DNA from: Kordia aestuariivivens
Lineage (GTDB): Bacteria > Bacteroidota > Bacteroidia > Flavobacteriales > Flavobacteriaceae
Length of the DNA stretch: 64,000 nucleotides
Assembly (NCBI RefSeq): GCF_014397005.1
Contig: NZ_JACGWS010000008.1
Location: 186,001 to 250,000, forward strand
Reading direction: 5' to 3'
Below, piece after piece: positions 45,376 to 54,017 of the stretch. Position 1 is the stretch's first letter, and each line of letters opens with the position of its first letter. A program made the position numbers and the translations under genes. Under the pieces are notes generated by a model. It was not told the origin of the DNA. It did not search any database and was given only the letters and a program-made list of their open reading frames with translations.

Positions 45376-48300
45376 TTATTCATATTTTTTTCGTTCAATT
45401 AAATAGTAAATTAACGGTACAACAAGCAATGTTAATATGGTAGACACAATAGTACCCCCCATTAGGGATATTGCTAATCCTTGGAAAATAGGATCAAATA
45501 AAATGACAAAGGCTCCAATGACAACGGTTCCAGCTGTTAGTAAAATGGGCGTTGTTCTAACGGCTCCAGCTTCAATGACTGCTTTTTTTAAGGGGACTTT
45601 CTCAGCCAAGCGAAGGTTTATAAAGTCAATCAGTAAAACTGAGTTACGCACCATAATACCAGCTAAGGCAATCATACCAATAAATGATGTTGCAGTAAAG
45701 AAAGCTCCCATCAACCAATGTCCAAGGACAATACCTATTAATGAAAGTGGAATAGCTACCATCATTACTATAGGAGCTTTAAAGTTTTGAAACCAACCCA
45801 CGATAAGTATATAGATTATGATGATTACCCCTAGAAAAGCGATTCCTAGATCTCTAAATACTTCTAAGGTTATTTGCCATTCACCATCCCATTTCACGGT
45901 ATAATCATCTTCTAAGTCAGGTTGACTGAAATACAACTCATCAAGTGTATAACCATTAGGTAGGTTTATTTCTTTAAGCTTATCTTCCATACCAAGAATG
46001 GCATATACTGGACTTTCCAATGCACCTGCCATATCTGCAAGTACATATACTAATCGTTTCTGATTTTTTCTATAGATGCTTTTCGCCTTAATTCGTTCTT
46101 GAATGTCAACCAGATCACCGATGGTTGTCATGGTATTATTTTTAGATCTAATGCTTAGTTGGGAAATATCATTTAGAGTGGATTTTTCTTTTTCGTCTAG
46201 CACTAAAACCAACCCTATTTGCGAGGTTGAATTCTCATCATACAAAGTTGTAATAGGTCTGTTCGATAATGCCATATTCATAGTATATACAATTTGTTGT
46301 GGTGTGATACCGTACAACATTGCTTTTTCTTTATCTATTATGAACTCATATTCGATTTGATCTGCTTCTGTCATTCCGTCTACATCAACCACATCATTTG
46401 TAGTGCTTAGTATTTTCTCTATTTGATCTGCAATATGAATTTGTGTTTTATGATTTGGTCCATATATTTCAGCCACAATAGTTGATAATACTGGAGGTCC
46501 TGGTGGTACTTCTACAATTTTCACATTGGCATTGTATTTTTTACCTATGGTTTGAATGTCGGTTCGCATCGCACTGGCAATAGTGTGACTTTGAGTACTA
46601 CGTTCTGTTTTATCTGTAAGATTTACTTGAATATCAGACATATTACTTCCACCTCGAAGATCATAATGACGTACGAGTCCGTTGAATGTAATGGGAGCAG
46701 ATGTTCCAGTATATGCCTGATAGTTTACTACTTCAGGACGACCCGATAAGTATTGTGAAATTTCTTTAGTTACGGCTGCCGTACGCTCAAGTGTTGTTCC
46801 TTCAGGCATATCGATAACGACTTGAAATTCGTTTTTATTGTCAAAAGGTAACATTTTTACAGCGACAGACTTGGTAAAGAAAAGCCCTACTGAGCCTAAT
46901 AATAGTAGAAATGTAATCCCTAAAAACAACCATCTTTTTTTCTTATTCTCAATTAAAGGTGTTTCTATTTTTGAGTAAATTCTGTAGATGAAAGTTTCTT
47001 CTAGTGGCTTTATCTCTTTATCATTTTTATTTTTTTCTCTAAGAAAAATATAACCCAAATACGGTGTTATGGTTAATGCTATAAATAAGGATAGTAACAT
47101 TGCAATAGATGCGCCTATGGGCATAGGAGACATATATGGACCCATTAAACCAGAAACAAAAGCCATAGGCAATACAGAGGCAATTACTGTGAAAGTTGCA
47201 AGTATGGTTGGGTTTCCTACTTCATTAATTGCAAATAGTGCTGCTTGCTTAAAGGGAAGCTTCTTCATCTTGAAATGCCTATGCATATTTTCGGCAATAA
47301 TAATAGAATCATCCACCACAATTCCAGTAACAAATACCAACGCAAATAACGTAATTCGGTTAAGCGTATAATCTAACATATAATAACTCAGTAATGTAAG
47401 TGCAAACGTAATAGGCACAGATAAGAATACCACAAGACCGCCACGCCATCCCATAGCCAACATAACAACAAGTGTTACGGCAATGATTGCTCCAATAAGA
47501 TGCATTAATAATTCTGATACTTTATGAGATGCGGTTTTTCCATAATTTCGGGTTACTGTAACGTGGACATCATCTGGGATAAGGGTGCGTTTTAAGTGAG
47601 TTACTTTGCCTAGTATTTTTTCGGAAAGTTTCATAGCATCAGCTCCTTTGCGTTTCGCAATAGATATAGTTACTGCTGGATATTCAGATGGATATGAAAT
47701 GTCCATATTACTCGCTTGACCGTAACCGAAAGAGACATAATTTGTTGGTATTTCTGGTCCGTCATGAACCGTGGCAATTTGTTTTAAATAGATGGGCTGC
47801 TGCTGCTGTACACCAACAATTAGATTTTCAATATCCTCTTTATTTTCTAAAAAACGCCCCGTTGTTACTAAAAACTCGATATCATTTTTATTAAAGCTGC
47901 CCGAACTCAACTGATGATTATTTGTCTTTATCATTTCAGAAACTGATAAAAAATCTAGTCCACTTGCAGATAGCTTGTCTTTATCTAGAACAACGCGTAC
48001 TTGCCGATTTCTACCACCTATTTTGTGGGTAGCAGAAACGTCGGTAATTTTTTCAATCTCATTTGTTAGCTCATTAGCCATCTGTTTTAATTGATAATCA
48101 TCATAACGCTCGCTCCAAAGCGTAAGACCTAGCACTGGAACATCATCTATAGCCCTTGTTTTTACTAAAGGAAATGTAACACCTTCTGGCATCTGATCCA
48201 TGTGCTTGTTAATCTCATTGTATAATTTCACAAAGGAACGTTCAATGTCCTCTCCTACATAGAATTGTACAATCACCATTCCTTGTTCTTGCATCGAAGT

Positions 48301-48561
48301 AGAATACACATATTCAATACCTTTTATATTAGAAATGAGCTTTTCTAAAGGCTTAATAACTCTCGATTCCACTTCGGTAGGGCTTGCCCCTGGATAGCCG
48401 ATGAATATATCTGCAATAGGAACATTTATCTGAGGTTCTTCTTCTCTTGGAATTAAGAATGAACTATAAACACCAATAACCATAAAAACGATCATTAAAA
48501 GCACCGTAAGTTTTGAACTTATGAAGCCTTTGGCAATTTTTCCTGCTAATCCTTCTTTCAT
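45376..48561 (-). CDS. RND efflux transporter (AcrB/HAE1-like)
   Basis: The 1061-residue inner-membrane pump has two copies of the RND layout. One helix begins MKEGLAGKIAKGFISSKLTVLLMIVF, and the large periplasmic loops begin YPGASPTEVESRVIKPLE. The TM4 motif GIVVDDSIIIAENMHRH (about 410-426) carries the paired acidic residues of the proton relay. The second-half TM10 region includes GAVRTTPILLTAGTVVIGAFVI. It is HAE1-like rather than CusA-like in the loop region. It is the last gene of a minus-strand operon 51884-45376 (outer-membrane protein, TolC, MFP, RND). The substrate is unknown. Confidence 0.9.
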   Translation of the reverse strand: MKEGLAGKIAKGFISSKLTVLLMIVFMVIGVYSSFLIPREEEPQINVPIADIFIGYPGASPTEVESRVIKPLEKLISNIKGIEYVYSTSMQEQGMVIVQFYVGEDIERSFVKLYNEINKHMDQMPEGVTFPLVKTRAIDDVPVLGLTLWSERYDDYQLKQMANELTNEIEKITDVSATHKIGGRNRQVRVVLDKDKLSASGLDFLSVSEMIKTNNHQLSSGSFNKNDIEFLVTTGRFLENKEDIENLIVGVQQQQPIYLKQIATVHDGPEIPTNYVSFGYGQASNMDISYPSEYPAVTISIAKRKGADAMKLSEKILGKVTHLKRTLIPDDVHVTVTRNYGKTASHKVSELLMHLIGAIIAVTLVVMLAMGWRGGLVVFLSVPITFALTLLSYYMLDYTLNRITLFALVFVTGIVVDDSIIIAENMHRHFKMKKLPFKQAALFAINEVGNPTILATFTVIASVLPMAFVSGLMGPYMSPMPIGASIAMLLSLFIALTITPYLGYIFLREKNKNDKEIKPLEETFIYRIYSKIETPLIENKKKRWLFLGITFLLLLGSVGLFFTKSVAVKMLPFDNKNEFQVVIDMPEGTTLERTAAVTKEISQYLSGRPEVVNYQAYTGTSAPITFNGLVRHYDLRGGSNMSDIQVNLTDKTERSTQSHTIASAMRTDIQTIGKKYNANVKIVEVPPGPPVLSTIVAEIYGPNHKTQIHIADQIEKILSTTNDVVDVDGMTEADQIEYEFIIDKEKAMLYGITPQQIVYTMNMALSNRPITTLYDENSTSQIGLVLVLDEKEKSTLNDISQLSIRSKNNTMTTIGDLVDIQERIKAKSIYRKNQKRLVYVLADMAGALESPVYAILGMEDKLKEINLPNGYTLDELYFSQPDLEDDYTVKWDGEWQITLEVFRDLGIAFLGVIIIIYILIVGWFQNFKAPIVMMVAIPLSLIGIVLGHWLMGAFFTATSFIGMIALAGIMVRNSVLLIDFINLRLAEKVPLKKAVIEAGAVRTTPILLTAGTVVIGAFVILFDPIFQGLAISLMGGTIVSTILTLLVVPLIYYLIERKKYE

Positions 48562-48603
48562 TATGATTCTATTTTACGAGGTGTATTAATTTTATTTTTT
48601 TAC

Positions 48604-49683
48604 TTATTTAACGGAGACTTTTGCTCCATTAAAGAGCTTTTCTTCCGCAGAAATGATATAATTTTCTCCAGCTTTAAGCCCAGATAGTACTTCCACATTT
48701 TCTCCAATATCTTTTCCTAAACGCAACCAACGAAGTAGTGCTTTATTACTTTTACTCACTGTATACACTCCAGATAATTCTCCTTTTTTTATGATTACTT
48801 TTTGCGGTATGACAATGTTTAGAGAAGATATAGTGCGCTTTATTGGAAAATGAACCGTCGCATACATTCCTGACAAAACAGTTGTATTACTAGCTTCTAA
48901 AATGACTTTAACTAAATATTGCCCTCCAGTTTCTTTTGCTGATGGACTTATGTGTGTAACACTTCCTTTTAATGTTTGATCGATCGATTTTACATGTACT
49001 TCCACAACCATTCCTGTTCGTATCTTAGAAATCTCATTTTCAGGGATCATTGCACTTACTTCTAATTTACCAGGAGCTTCAATGGTGAGTAACGGTATTC
49101 CCATGGCTGCCATAGCTCCAGTCTCAATAGATTTACTAATGACCACACCATTAAAAGGAGCTCTAATATCTGTGTATGAAAATTGTGTTTGGAGTTCATT
49201 TTTCATTTGTTTCGCAGTTTCTAATCGTGCTTTGGTCATTTCAAAGCTTGTACTCATATTGTCAAGTTCCTTTTGTGTAGCACTTGATTCTGAAAACAAA
49301 TTTTTATAGCGATCATAATCTTTTTCAGCGTTTATATAAGCAGCTCTTGCTTCGGAAATCTTGGCATTTATTTGGGCTTTTTTTGCTCTTAGATCGTCAC
49401 TATTGATAGATATAAGCAACTGTCCTTTTTTTACCTTATCACCAATATTTACATATACCTTATTTACAGAACCTATTATACGAGTACTTAATGTTGCACT
49501 ATTTATAGCCTGTACTTTGCCACTCACACTAAGCGTAGGAACACTTTTGTCGAGTTGTACAGATGCTACTTTTACAGCAATGACAGGCACATTGTCAATA
49601 CTATCCTTTTTATCATCGTTGCTACAACTCCAAAATAAAAGTATGGTTATACTAAGTGTAATTATGTATCTAAATGTTTTCAT
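48604..49683 (-). CDS. RND membrane-fusion (adaptor) protein, lipoprotein
   Basis: The 359-residue protein has a lipoprotein signal with a lipobox Cys at about residue 20 (LFWSCSNDD). A lipoyl-like half-motif, SGKVQAINSATLSTRIIGSVNKVYVNIGDKVKKGQLL (about 55-90), is followed by a coiled-coil hairpin (about 95-155). The second lipoyl half, FSYTDIRAPFNGVVISKSIETG, and a beta-barrel domain follow. It bridges the RND pump to TolC. It is 42 nt before the RND gene and 3 nt after the TolC gene in the same operon. Confidence 0.9.
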   Translation of the reverse strand: MKTFRYIITLSITILLFWSCSNDDKKDSIDNVPVIAVKVASVQLDKSVPTLSVSGKVQAINSATLSTRIIGSVNKVYVNIGDKVKKGQLLISINSDDLRAKKAQINAKISEARAAYINAEKDYDRYKNLFSESSATQKELDNMSTSFEMTKARLETAKQMKNELQTQFSYTDIRAPFNGVVISKSIETGAMAAMGIPLLTIEAPGKLEVSAMIPENEISKIRTGMVVEVHVKSIDQTLKGSVTHISPSAKETGGQYLVKVILEASNTTVLSGMYATVHFPIKRTISSLNIVIPQKVIIKKGELSGVYTVSKSNKALLRWLRLGKDIGENVEVLSGLKAGENYIISAEEKLFNGAKVSVK

Positions 49684-49686
49684 TCT

Positions 49687-50991
49687 TTATTCTTCTTTTG
49701 TTAAATATTGGATATAAGCTTGCGCAAAATTGTACTCAAAAACAGTTTGATAATACTCTAACTGTTTTTGTGCATATAACGATTCAGAAGCTAACAAGTC
49801 ATTTGTTTTTTCTAATCCTTGTTTAAATCTATTCGTTCTTATTCTAAGGGCTTCTTTAGATTGTATTACTGCCAAATCTGTTAAAACAAGTTTGTTCTTT
49901 ATATCTTGGAAATGGCGTATTACTTTATTTAATTCTAGTTGACTTTGTGTTATATATTCGTCATACTGAATTTTTGCTTTTTCAAGTAATGCCTTGCTTT
50001 TTTGAGTCTTTCCAAAGCGTTTGTAACCGTCTAGTATATCCCAACTTAGATCAACTCCTATTATATAACCATTTGCATTTCCTTGAAACAATGAGTTGTC
50101 ATATAATTGATAACTCCCAAAAGCATTAAGTCTTGGTAAAAAACTCATTTTATCTGCTTTATTCATGGCTGTGTATGCTTTTATTGAAAAATCCATTGCT
50201 AGAATATCTGCTCTGGATTTTGGAATAAATCCTGGAAACTCTTTCATTGGATTAATTTGTAAAGAATCTAAAGGCTTTATTAGTTTAGCTATGTTTTCAT
50301 TCAGCAATACAGATAAATAATTTGAAGTATTAAGAATAATACTTTTTGCGTATTGTAATTGGTTTTCAATTTCCGTACTTCTAATATCCATTTCCAGAAT
50401 ATCTGTCTTTTGTACCATACCTTGTTTATATAGATTTTTTACAAGACGTTTATTTTCGTCTACCGTCTTCTTTGTTAATTCAAGTACGGAAATCATCTTA
50501 TAAGCCAATTGCAATTGCATATATGTTTTTTCTACTTCTAATGATATTTTATTGGTTGCGTTTTCTGACTGAAGTTCTAATGCGCTTACAATCTGTTTAG
50601 CAGCTTTTCGCTGGTAGATACCATCTAAATTGAGAATAGGTTGTACTATTTCAATTTTTGTGCTATAGTTGTCTATTCTAGATGGGTTATTTAAAAAAGC
50701 AGGATTGAAATCACTCGCTGTTAAAATCTCTTGATTTAATTTTGAACCGAAAGCCATTAGGGGATTCGTAGTAGATATAGCATTATGAGATGCTGTAATT
50801 TTGGGTAAAAAAATAGCATTTGTTTGATTAAAATCACCTCTTGCAACTAACACCTCTTGTTCTGAGATTTTAATAGTGTTATTAGATGCTATTTTTGACA
50901 ATACCTCTTCCTTAGTAATAAATAGCGTATCGCTCTGGCTAATAGCAAGTATTGGAAAAGTGCAAAATAAGATGAAGACTATATGTTTCAT
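49687..50991 (-). CDS. TolC-family outer-membrane efflux protein
   Basis: The 434-residue protein has a signal peptide (MKHIVFILFCTFPILAISQ). Two internally similar helical hairpins carry repeated coiled coils (ISLEVEKTYMQLQLAYKMISVLELTKKTVDENKRLVKNLYKQGMVQKTDILEMDI and the second copy near 340-425). GIDLSWDILDGYKRFGKTQKSKALLEKAK is the typical second-repeat strand. It forms the outer-membrane exit duct of the efflux system. Its start overlaps the previous gene by 4 nt and it precedes the MFP by 3 nt. Confidence 0.88.
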   Translation of the reverse strand: MKHIVFILFCTFPILAISQSDTLFITKEEVLSKIASNNTIKISEQEVLVARGDFNQTNAIFLPKITASHNAISTTNPLMAFGSKLNQEILTASDFNPAFLNNPSRIDNYSTKIEIVQPILNLDGIYQRKAAKQIVSALELQSENATNKISLEVEKTYMQLQLAYKMISVLELTKKTVDENKRLVKNLYKQGMVQKTDILEMDIRSTEIENQLQYAKSIILNTSNYLSVLLNENIAKLIKPLDSLQINPMKEFPGFIPKSRADILAMDFSIKAYTAMNKADKMSFLPRLNAFGSYQLYDNSLFQGNANGYIIGVDLSWDILDGYKRFGKTQKSKALLEKAKIQYDEYITQSQLELNKVIRHFQDIKNKLVLTDLAVIQSKEALRIRTNRFKQGLEKTNDLLASESLYAQKQLEYYQTVFEYNFAQAYIQYLTKEE

Positions 50992-51884
50992 TGTTGCTTC
51001 TTTTTTGTTTTGAACCAGTAACTAACACCAACAGTCCAATAGAATACAGAATCAAGATCTTCTTCAAAAACTGTATCTTCCGTAACTATAGTTGCGCTAG
51101 ATTGTGGTAATGCTAGTGAAGGTGTAAATGAAAATATGAATGATTTATAATGATATTCTATAGGAGTCGATAATTCAATATTCAAGATATTAAAGGAAGA
51201 ACTCTTTTCAAATGTTACGGTATTAGATGCTAATTGAGCTGAGTTACCCGCTCCTTGTCCTTTTCTATTTCCCAAACGATTGGATTGGTAATATGCTTCA
51301 TAAAAATTTTGAGTACCAGCATTTATGCCAATAGATGGCTTGAATACTAATGTTTCCTTCTCATTTATGAAAGATTTCTCTATGAAAAAACTTGTGAAAA
51401 AGTCATTCGTACTTCCAGAATTAAAAAAACTACCAATACTTGCCGAAAGTTCTACATAATCTAGATCGTATGATAGAAGTCCATTTATGCTGACAGCCAT
51501 TTCAGATTGAACAGCATAGCTATCGTCATTATAAAAATAACCAGTGGCTAGAATACCTCCACTCCATTTTTTTGAATTAAATAAGTAACCTCCGCTCAGT
51601 AAAAATAGATCTACTCGCTGTTCTTCAGAAGCAGTTAAATATGATACTGTGGCATCTGCAAAAAATCCAGAAGCATCATAATACCCTATGGATGGAAAAA
51701 TATATGGAGCAGCAATAGAGTCACGTCGACCCATAAAAACAGCATCATTTATATAACTTACATCTGCGAGAATATATGAGTCGTCATCGGATAGATTTTT
51801 AATAACATCTTCCCGTTGTTGCGAGAATATATACGAGATAGAAAGCATTGCAATACAAAGACTGAGAATAATATTTTTTTTCAT
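50988..51884 (-). CDS. Outer-membrane beta-barrel protein in the efflux operon
   Basis: The 298-residue protein has a signal peptide (MKKNIILSLCIAMLSISYIFSQ) and about 12 alternating amphipathic strands. Examples are ADVSYINDAVFMGRRDSIAAPYIFPSIGYYDASGFFADATVSY and YHYKSFIFSFTPSLALPQSSATI. It ends with an aromatic strand and a basic tail (FYWTVGVSYWFKTKKK). No family was assigned. It overlaps the TolC start by 4 nt, so it is the first gene of the efflux operon. It may be a substrate entry or accessory porin, which is inferred from context. Confidence 0.65.
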   Translation of the reverse strand: MKKNIILSLCIAMLSISYIFSQQREDVIKNLSDDDSYILADVSYINDAVFMGRRDSIAAPYIFPSIGYYDASGFFADATVSYLTASEEQRVDLFLLSGGYLFNSKKWSGGILATGYFYNDDSYAVQSEMAVSINGLLSYDLDYVELSASIGSFFNSGSTNDFFTSFFIEKSFINEKETLVFKPSIGINAGTQNFYEAYYQSNRLGNRKGQGAGNSAQLASNTVTFEKSSSFNILNIELSTPIEYHYKSFIFSFTPSLALPQSSATIVTEDTVFEEDLDSVFYWTVGVSYWFKTKKKQQ

Positions 51885-51909
51885 TAGAATCTTATTTTAT
51901 GTGATAAAA

Positions 51910-51949
51910 ATGGGCTTTGCTTTACATTAAATATTAAAACAAAGCCCAT
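51910..51949 (-). terminator. Hairpin between the DUF6799-like gene and the efflux operon
   Basis: ATGGGCTTTG (51910-51919) pairs with CAAAGCCCAT (51940-51949); on the minus strand it is followed by TTTTTATC. It could attenuate rather than stop transcription into the efflux genes, since no other promoter was found in the 80-nt gap. Confidence 0.6.
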
Positions 51950-51964
51950 GATTACGTGATTATT

Positions 51965-52615
51965 TTAATTAGACCCTCCAACTTTTTTCTTATTCTTATT
52001 AGGTTTAACCTTCTTCTTAGTTTTAAGCATCTTTTTTTGTAAGATCATTTTACGGTGCTGTAATATATTTCTATAAACACTGCCTTGCATATTAATACAT
52101 TCACCATCTCTTAATTGATTTTGTTTGCGATCTCTTGAGCGCATATACGTACCATCAGTATTTACAGTTGTACCATCGGCTAAACGTATCTGCTTTTCTA
52201 TTCTGTTTTGCGATTGATTACGGACTTTCATAACCTGTCCATCCATATATACATAATGCACTCTCTTTTGACTTCTTGTGCGTATTTGAGTTCGTGTGAG
52301 CCCTTGGTTCTCTTTGTGCATTTTAAAACGATAATGATATTCATTACGATAGCGAACACCATCTGAATCTATACATTCTCCATCGTTTAAACGCAATCGA
52401 TCTTGATCTCTAACTTGTATATAACCGTCAGGATTTAAAATAGTTCCATCAGAAAGGGTAACCTTATCTTTCAATCTAATTTGATCACGGTCTCTTATTT
52501 GTAATACATCACCGTCAACGAGCATAAGGCGATCTCTATCACGATCTTGATCTTGAGCAAATGTGGATGTCATTACAACTAAGGACATAACCACTAATAC
52601 ATATAATTTTTTCAT
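51965..52615 (-). CDS. Secreted Asp/Arg-rich repeat protein (DUF6799-like, 216 aa)
   Basis: After a signal peptide (MKKLYVLVVMSLVVMTSTFAQ) the protein is built from four or so short repeats of an (I/L)-DGTxxxxDG-x-x(R/K)xRDxDRLRL-DGE type. Examples are VLQIRDRDQIRLKDKVTLSDG, YIQVRDQDRLRLNDGECIDSDG and MRSRDRKQNQLRDGECINMQG. This matches DUF6799-style 'DGxVxxxxDG' repeats. The C-terminus is strongly basic. The function is unknown; it may bind metal or acidic polymers. It is the first gene after the Crp/Fnr-type promoter A and is separated from the efflux operon by a hairpin. Confidence 0.65.
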   Translation of the reverse strand: MKKLYVLVVMSLVVMTSTFAQDQDRDRDRLMLVDGDVLQIRDRDQIRLKDKVTLSDGTILNPDGYIQVRDQDRLRLNDGECIDSDGVRYRNEYHYRFKMHKENQGLTRTQIRTRSQKRVHYVYMDGQVMKVRNQSQNRIEKQIRLADGTTVNTDGTYMRSRDRKQNQLRDGECINMQGSVYRNILQHRKMILQKKMLKTKKKVKPNKNKKKVGGSN

Positions 52616-52644
52616 TTATAAGAATTTAATATTGATTTATACTT

Positions 52645-52652
52645 CAAAATTA
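52645..52652 (-). promoter_or_regulatory. -7 box of promoter A
   Basis: The minus strand reads TAATTTTG, an exact TAnnTTTG match. Its first base (52652) is exactly 29.5 bp from the centre of the palindrome at 52673-52690. The start codon at 52615 is 29 nt further on. Confidence 0.75.
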
Positions 52653-52672
52653 TGTAACACTTACACCATTTG

Positions 52673-52690
52673 AAATGACCTGAATCAGTT
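52673..52690 (-). promoter_or_regulatory. Crp/Fnr-type activator site A (AAATGA-CCTGAA-TCAGTT)
   Basis: A TGA-N6-TCA palindrome with one mismatch in the outer arm. The centre (52681.5) would lie at about -41.5 if the TSS is 12 nt after the first T of the -7 box. It shares its consensus with sites B, C and D. Confidence 0.75.
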
Positions 52691-52815
52691 GTGAGAATTA
52701 TATTAGAACTCGAAGGAAAAAGCTATCCCTAAATCATAGGTCTAATGATGCGATTCATTTTATAACTATTTCATAGTCAGTTTTTTTGGGTATTAAATCA
52801 AAAACATCTAATAGT

Positions 52816-53190
52816 ATAAAAACAATAAGTTTACTTTTTTTGGGACTCTTTTTAAGCTTGGCTTTTTGGTCAGTTTAAAAGTGGAGAAGATATCGTGATT
52901 TCAGACCAGCAAAAAGATGATATCTATCTAGCGGAAGAAACGATCAAAATAAATGCAGCAGATGGAACAATTATTATCAATGATAGTATTTATGATGATC
53001 TTTCTGCGGTTAGTGTTGATTTGTCCATCAATAAGTGTATTGCTGATGATGTCAGGAGATAAAAATTACTATTGATACGGAAATTGGCGATGACCTAGTG
53101 ATTTTCGGTGGAGAGGTTTTTATCACAAAAAAACTAAAGTGAATGGTAATTTGATTTGCTCCGCAGAAGCTATTGAGATGAATGGCAGTT
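52816..53190 (+). pseudogene. Degraded bactofilin-like/polymer-forming secreted protein
   Basis: Conceptual translation gives a hydrophobic signal-like stretch (IKTISLLFLGLFLSLAFWS). A frameshift leads to FKSGEDIVISDQQKDDIYLA and NAADGTIIINDSIYDD. A stop near 53060 is followed by KITIDTEIGDDLVIFGGEVF and, in another frame, KVNGNLICSAEAIEMNGSF. The GDDLVIFGGEVFI...VNGNLICSAE pattern is typical of bactofilin-like beta-helix proteins. The start codon position holds ATA instead of ATG, and at least three frameshifts or stops are present. Confidence 0.6.
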
Positions 53191-53356
53191 TTTTATTATT
53201 ATTTTATAGTTTAAAATTAATTTTTTCATCATTAAATGTTATAGTCAATAAATCGTTTCTGAAGTATACAACAATATTCCCTTTTTTATCTACAGAAATC
53301 CATTTAACCATCTTTTATAATAACAGTTAAGTCTTTAACCTTATAATAATCCTTTA

Positions 53357-53374
53357 TAGTGACGTAGGTCATTC
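53357..53374 (+). promoter_or_regulatory. Crp/Fnr-type activator site B (TAGTGA-CGTAGG-TCATTC)
   Basis: A TGA-N6-TCA site with divergent outer bases; read on the minus strand it is GAATGA-CCTACG-TCACTA. Its centre (53365.5) is exactly 29.5 bp before the first base of the -7 box at 53395. Confidence 0.7.
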
Positions 53375-53394
53375 TTTACGACGAAAGACTGCCT

Positions 53395-53402
53395 TAATTT
53401 AG
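53395..53402 (+). promoter_or_regulatory. -7 box of promoter B (hsp20)
   Basis: TAATTTAG, a near match to TAnnTTTG, positioned 29.5 bp from the site B centre. The hsp20 ATG at 53441 is about 34 nt after the predicted TSS. Confidence 0.65.
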
Positions 53403-53440
53403 CCTTATAAAATATTGTTAAATTTAAAACCTTAAAAATC

Positions 53441-53908
53441 ATGTCACTAATAAAATTTAGAAAAAAAAGACCCTTCGGAAACCTCATTGCTTCAGATTTT
53501 TTTGATTCTGATCCTTTCTTTGGAAATCGCCTATGGAATACAAGTTTCTTCAACGGAGATTTCTGGAATGGAAAATCGCAAGAACCAGCATTAAACGTTA
53601 AAGAAACAGATGAAGCCTATGAAGTAGAATTGGCTGCTCCTGGGTTTTCGAAGAAAGATTTTGAAGTCACCATAGATGATGGCTATCTTAATATTTCAGC
53701 AGAAAAATCAGAATCCAAAGAGGAAGATGATGATAATTACACAAGAAAAGAGTTTAGTTATAATTCTTTTGAAAAACGGTTACAGCTTCCCAATTCTGTA
53801 AAGGATGAAGATGTCAAAGCAACATATAAAGACGGCATCCTTAGTTTTGATCTTATCAAAAAAGAAGAAGCTAATGTAAGAAAGCCAAAAAGAATTGAAA
53901 TTGCCTAA
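53441..53908 (+). CDS. Small heat-shock protein Hsp20 (alpha-crystallin family)
   Basis: ATP-independent holdase chaperone. The 155-residue protein has a Phe/Asp/Asn-rich N-terminal arm (DFFDSDPFFGNRLWNTSFFNGDFW). The alpha-crystallin domain (about 48-140) starts PALNVKETDEAYEVELAAPGFSKKDFEVTIDDGYLNISAEK and includes SFEKRLQLPNSVKDEDVKATYKDGILSFDLIKKE. A C-terminal extension carries the (I/V)x(I/V) anchor as KRIEIA. It follows promoter B and precedes the P-type ATPase, with a hairpin terminator in between. Confidence 0.95.
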   Translation: MSLIKFRKKRPFGNLIASDFFDSDPFFGNRLWNTSFFNGDFWNGKSQEPALNVKETDEAYEVELAAPGFSKKDFEVTIDDGYLNISAEKSESKEEDDDNYTRKEFSYNSFEKRLQLPNSVKDEDVKATYKDGILSFDLIKKEEANVRKPKRIEIA

Positions 53909-53941
53909 TGCATTATTTTCAGAAAATCATCTTCAATAATG

Positions 53942-53989
53942 ACCCTTTTACCAAAACTCTACGTACAAAAGATTTGGCAAAAGGGTTTT
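53942..53989 (+). terminator. Terminator after hsp20
   Basis: ACCCTTTTACCAAA (53942-53955) pairs with TTTGGCAAAAGGGT (53973-53986) with one mismatch and is followed by TTT. Readthrough into the ATPase gene 30 nt on is possible. Confidence 0.75.
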
Positions 53990-54017
53990 AAAATAATATA
54001 TCTTCAAACTAACTCAA

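Noticed and set aside
53909-54017. A fifth Crp/Fnr-type site before the P-type ATPase
   Set aside because: AATGA-CCCTTT-TACC lacks the second half-site and overlaps the hsp20 terminator.
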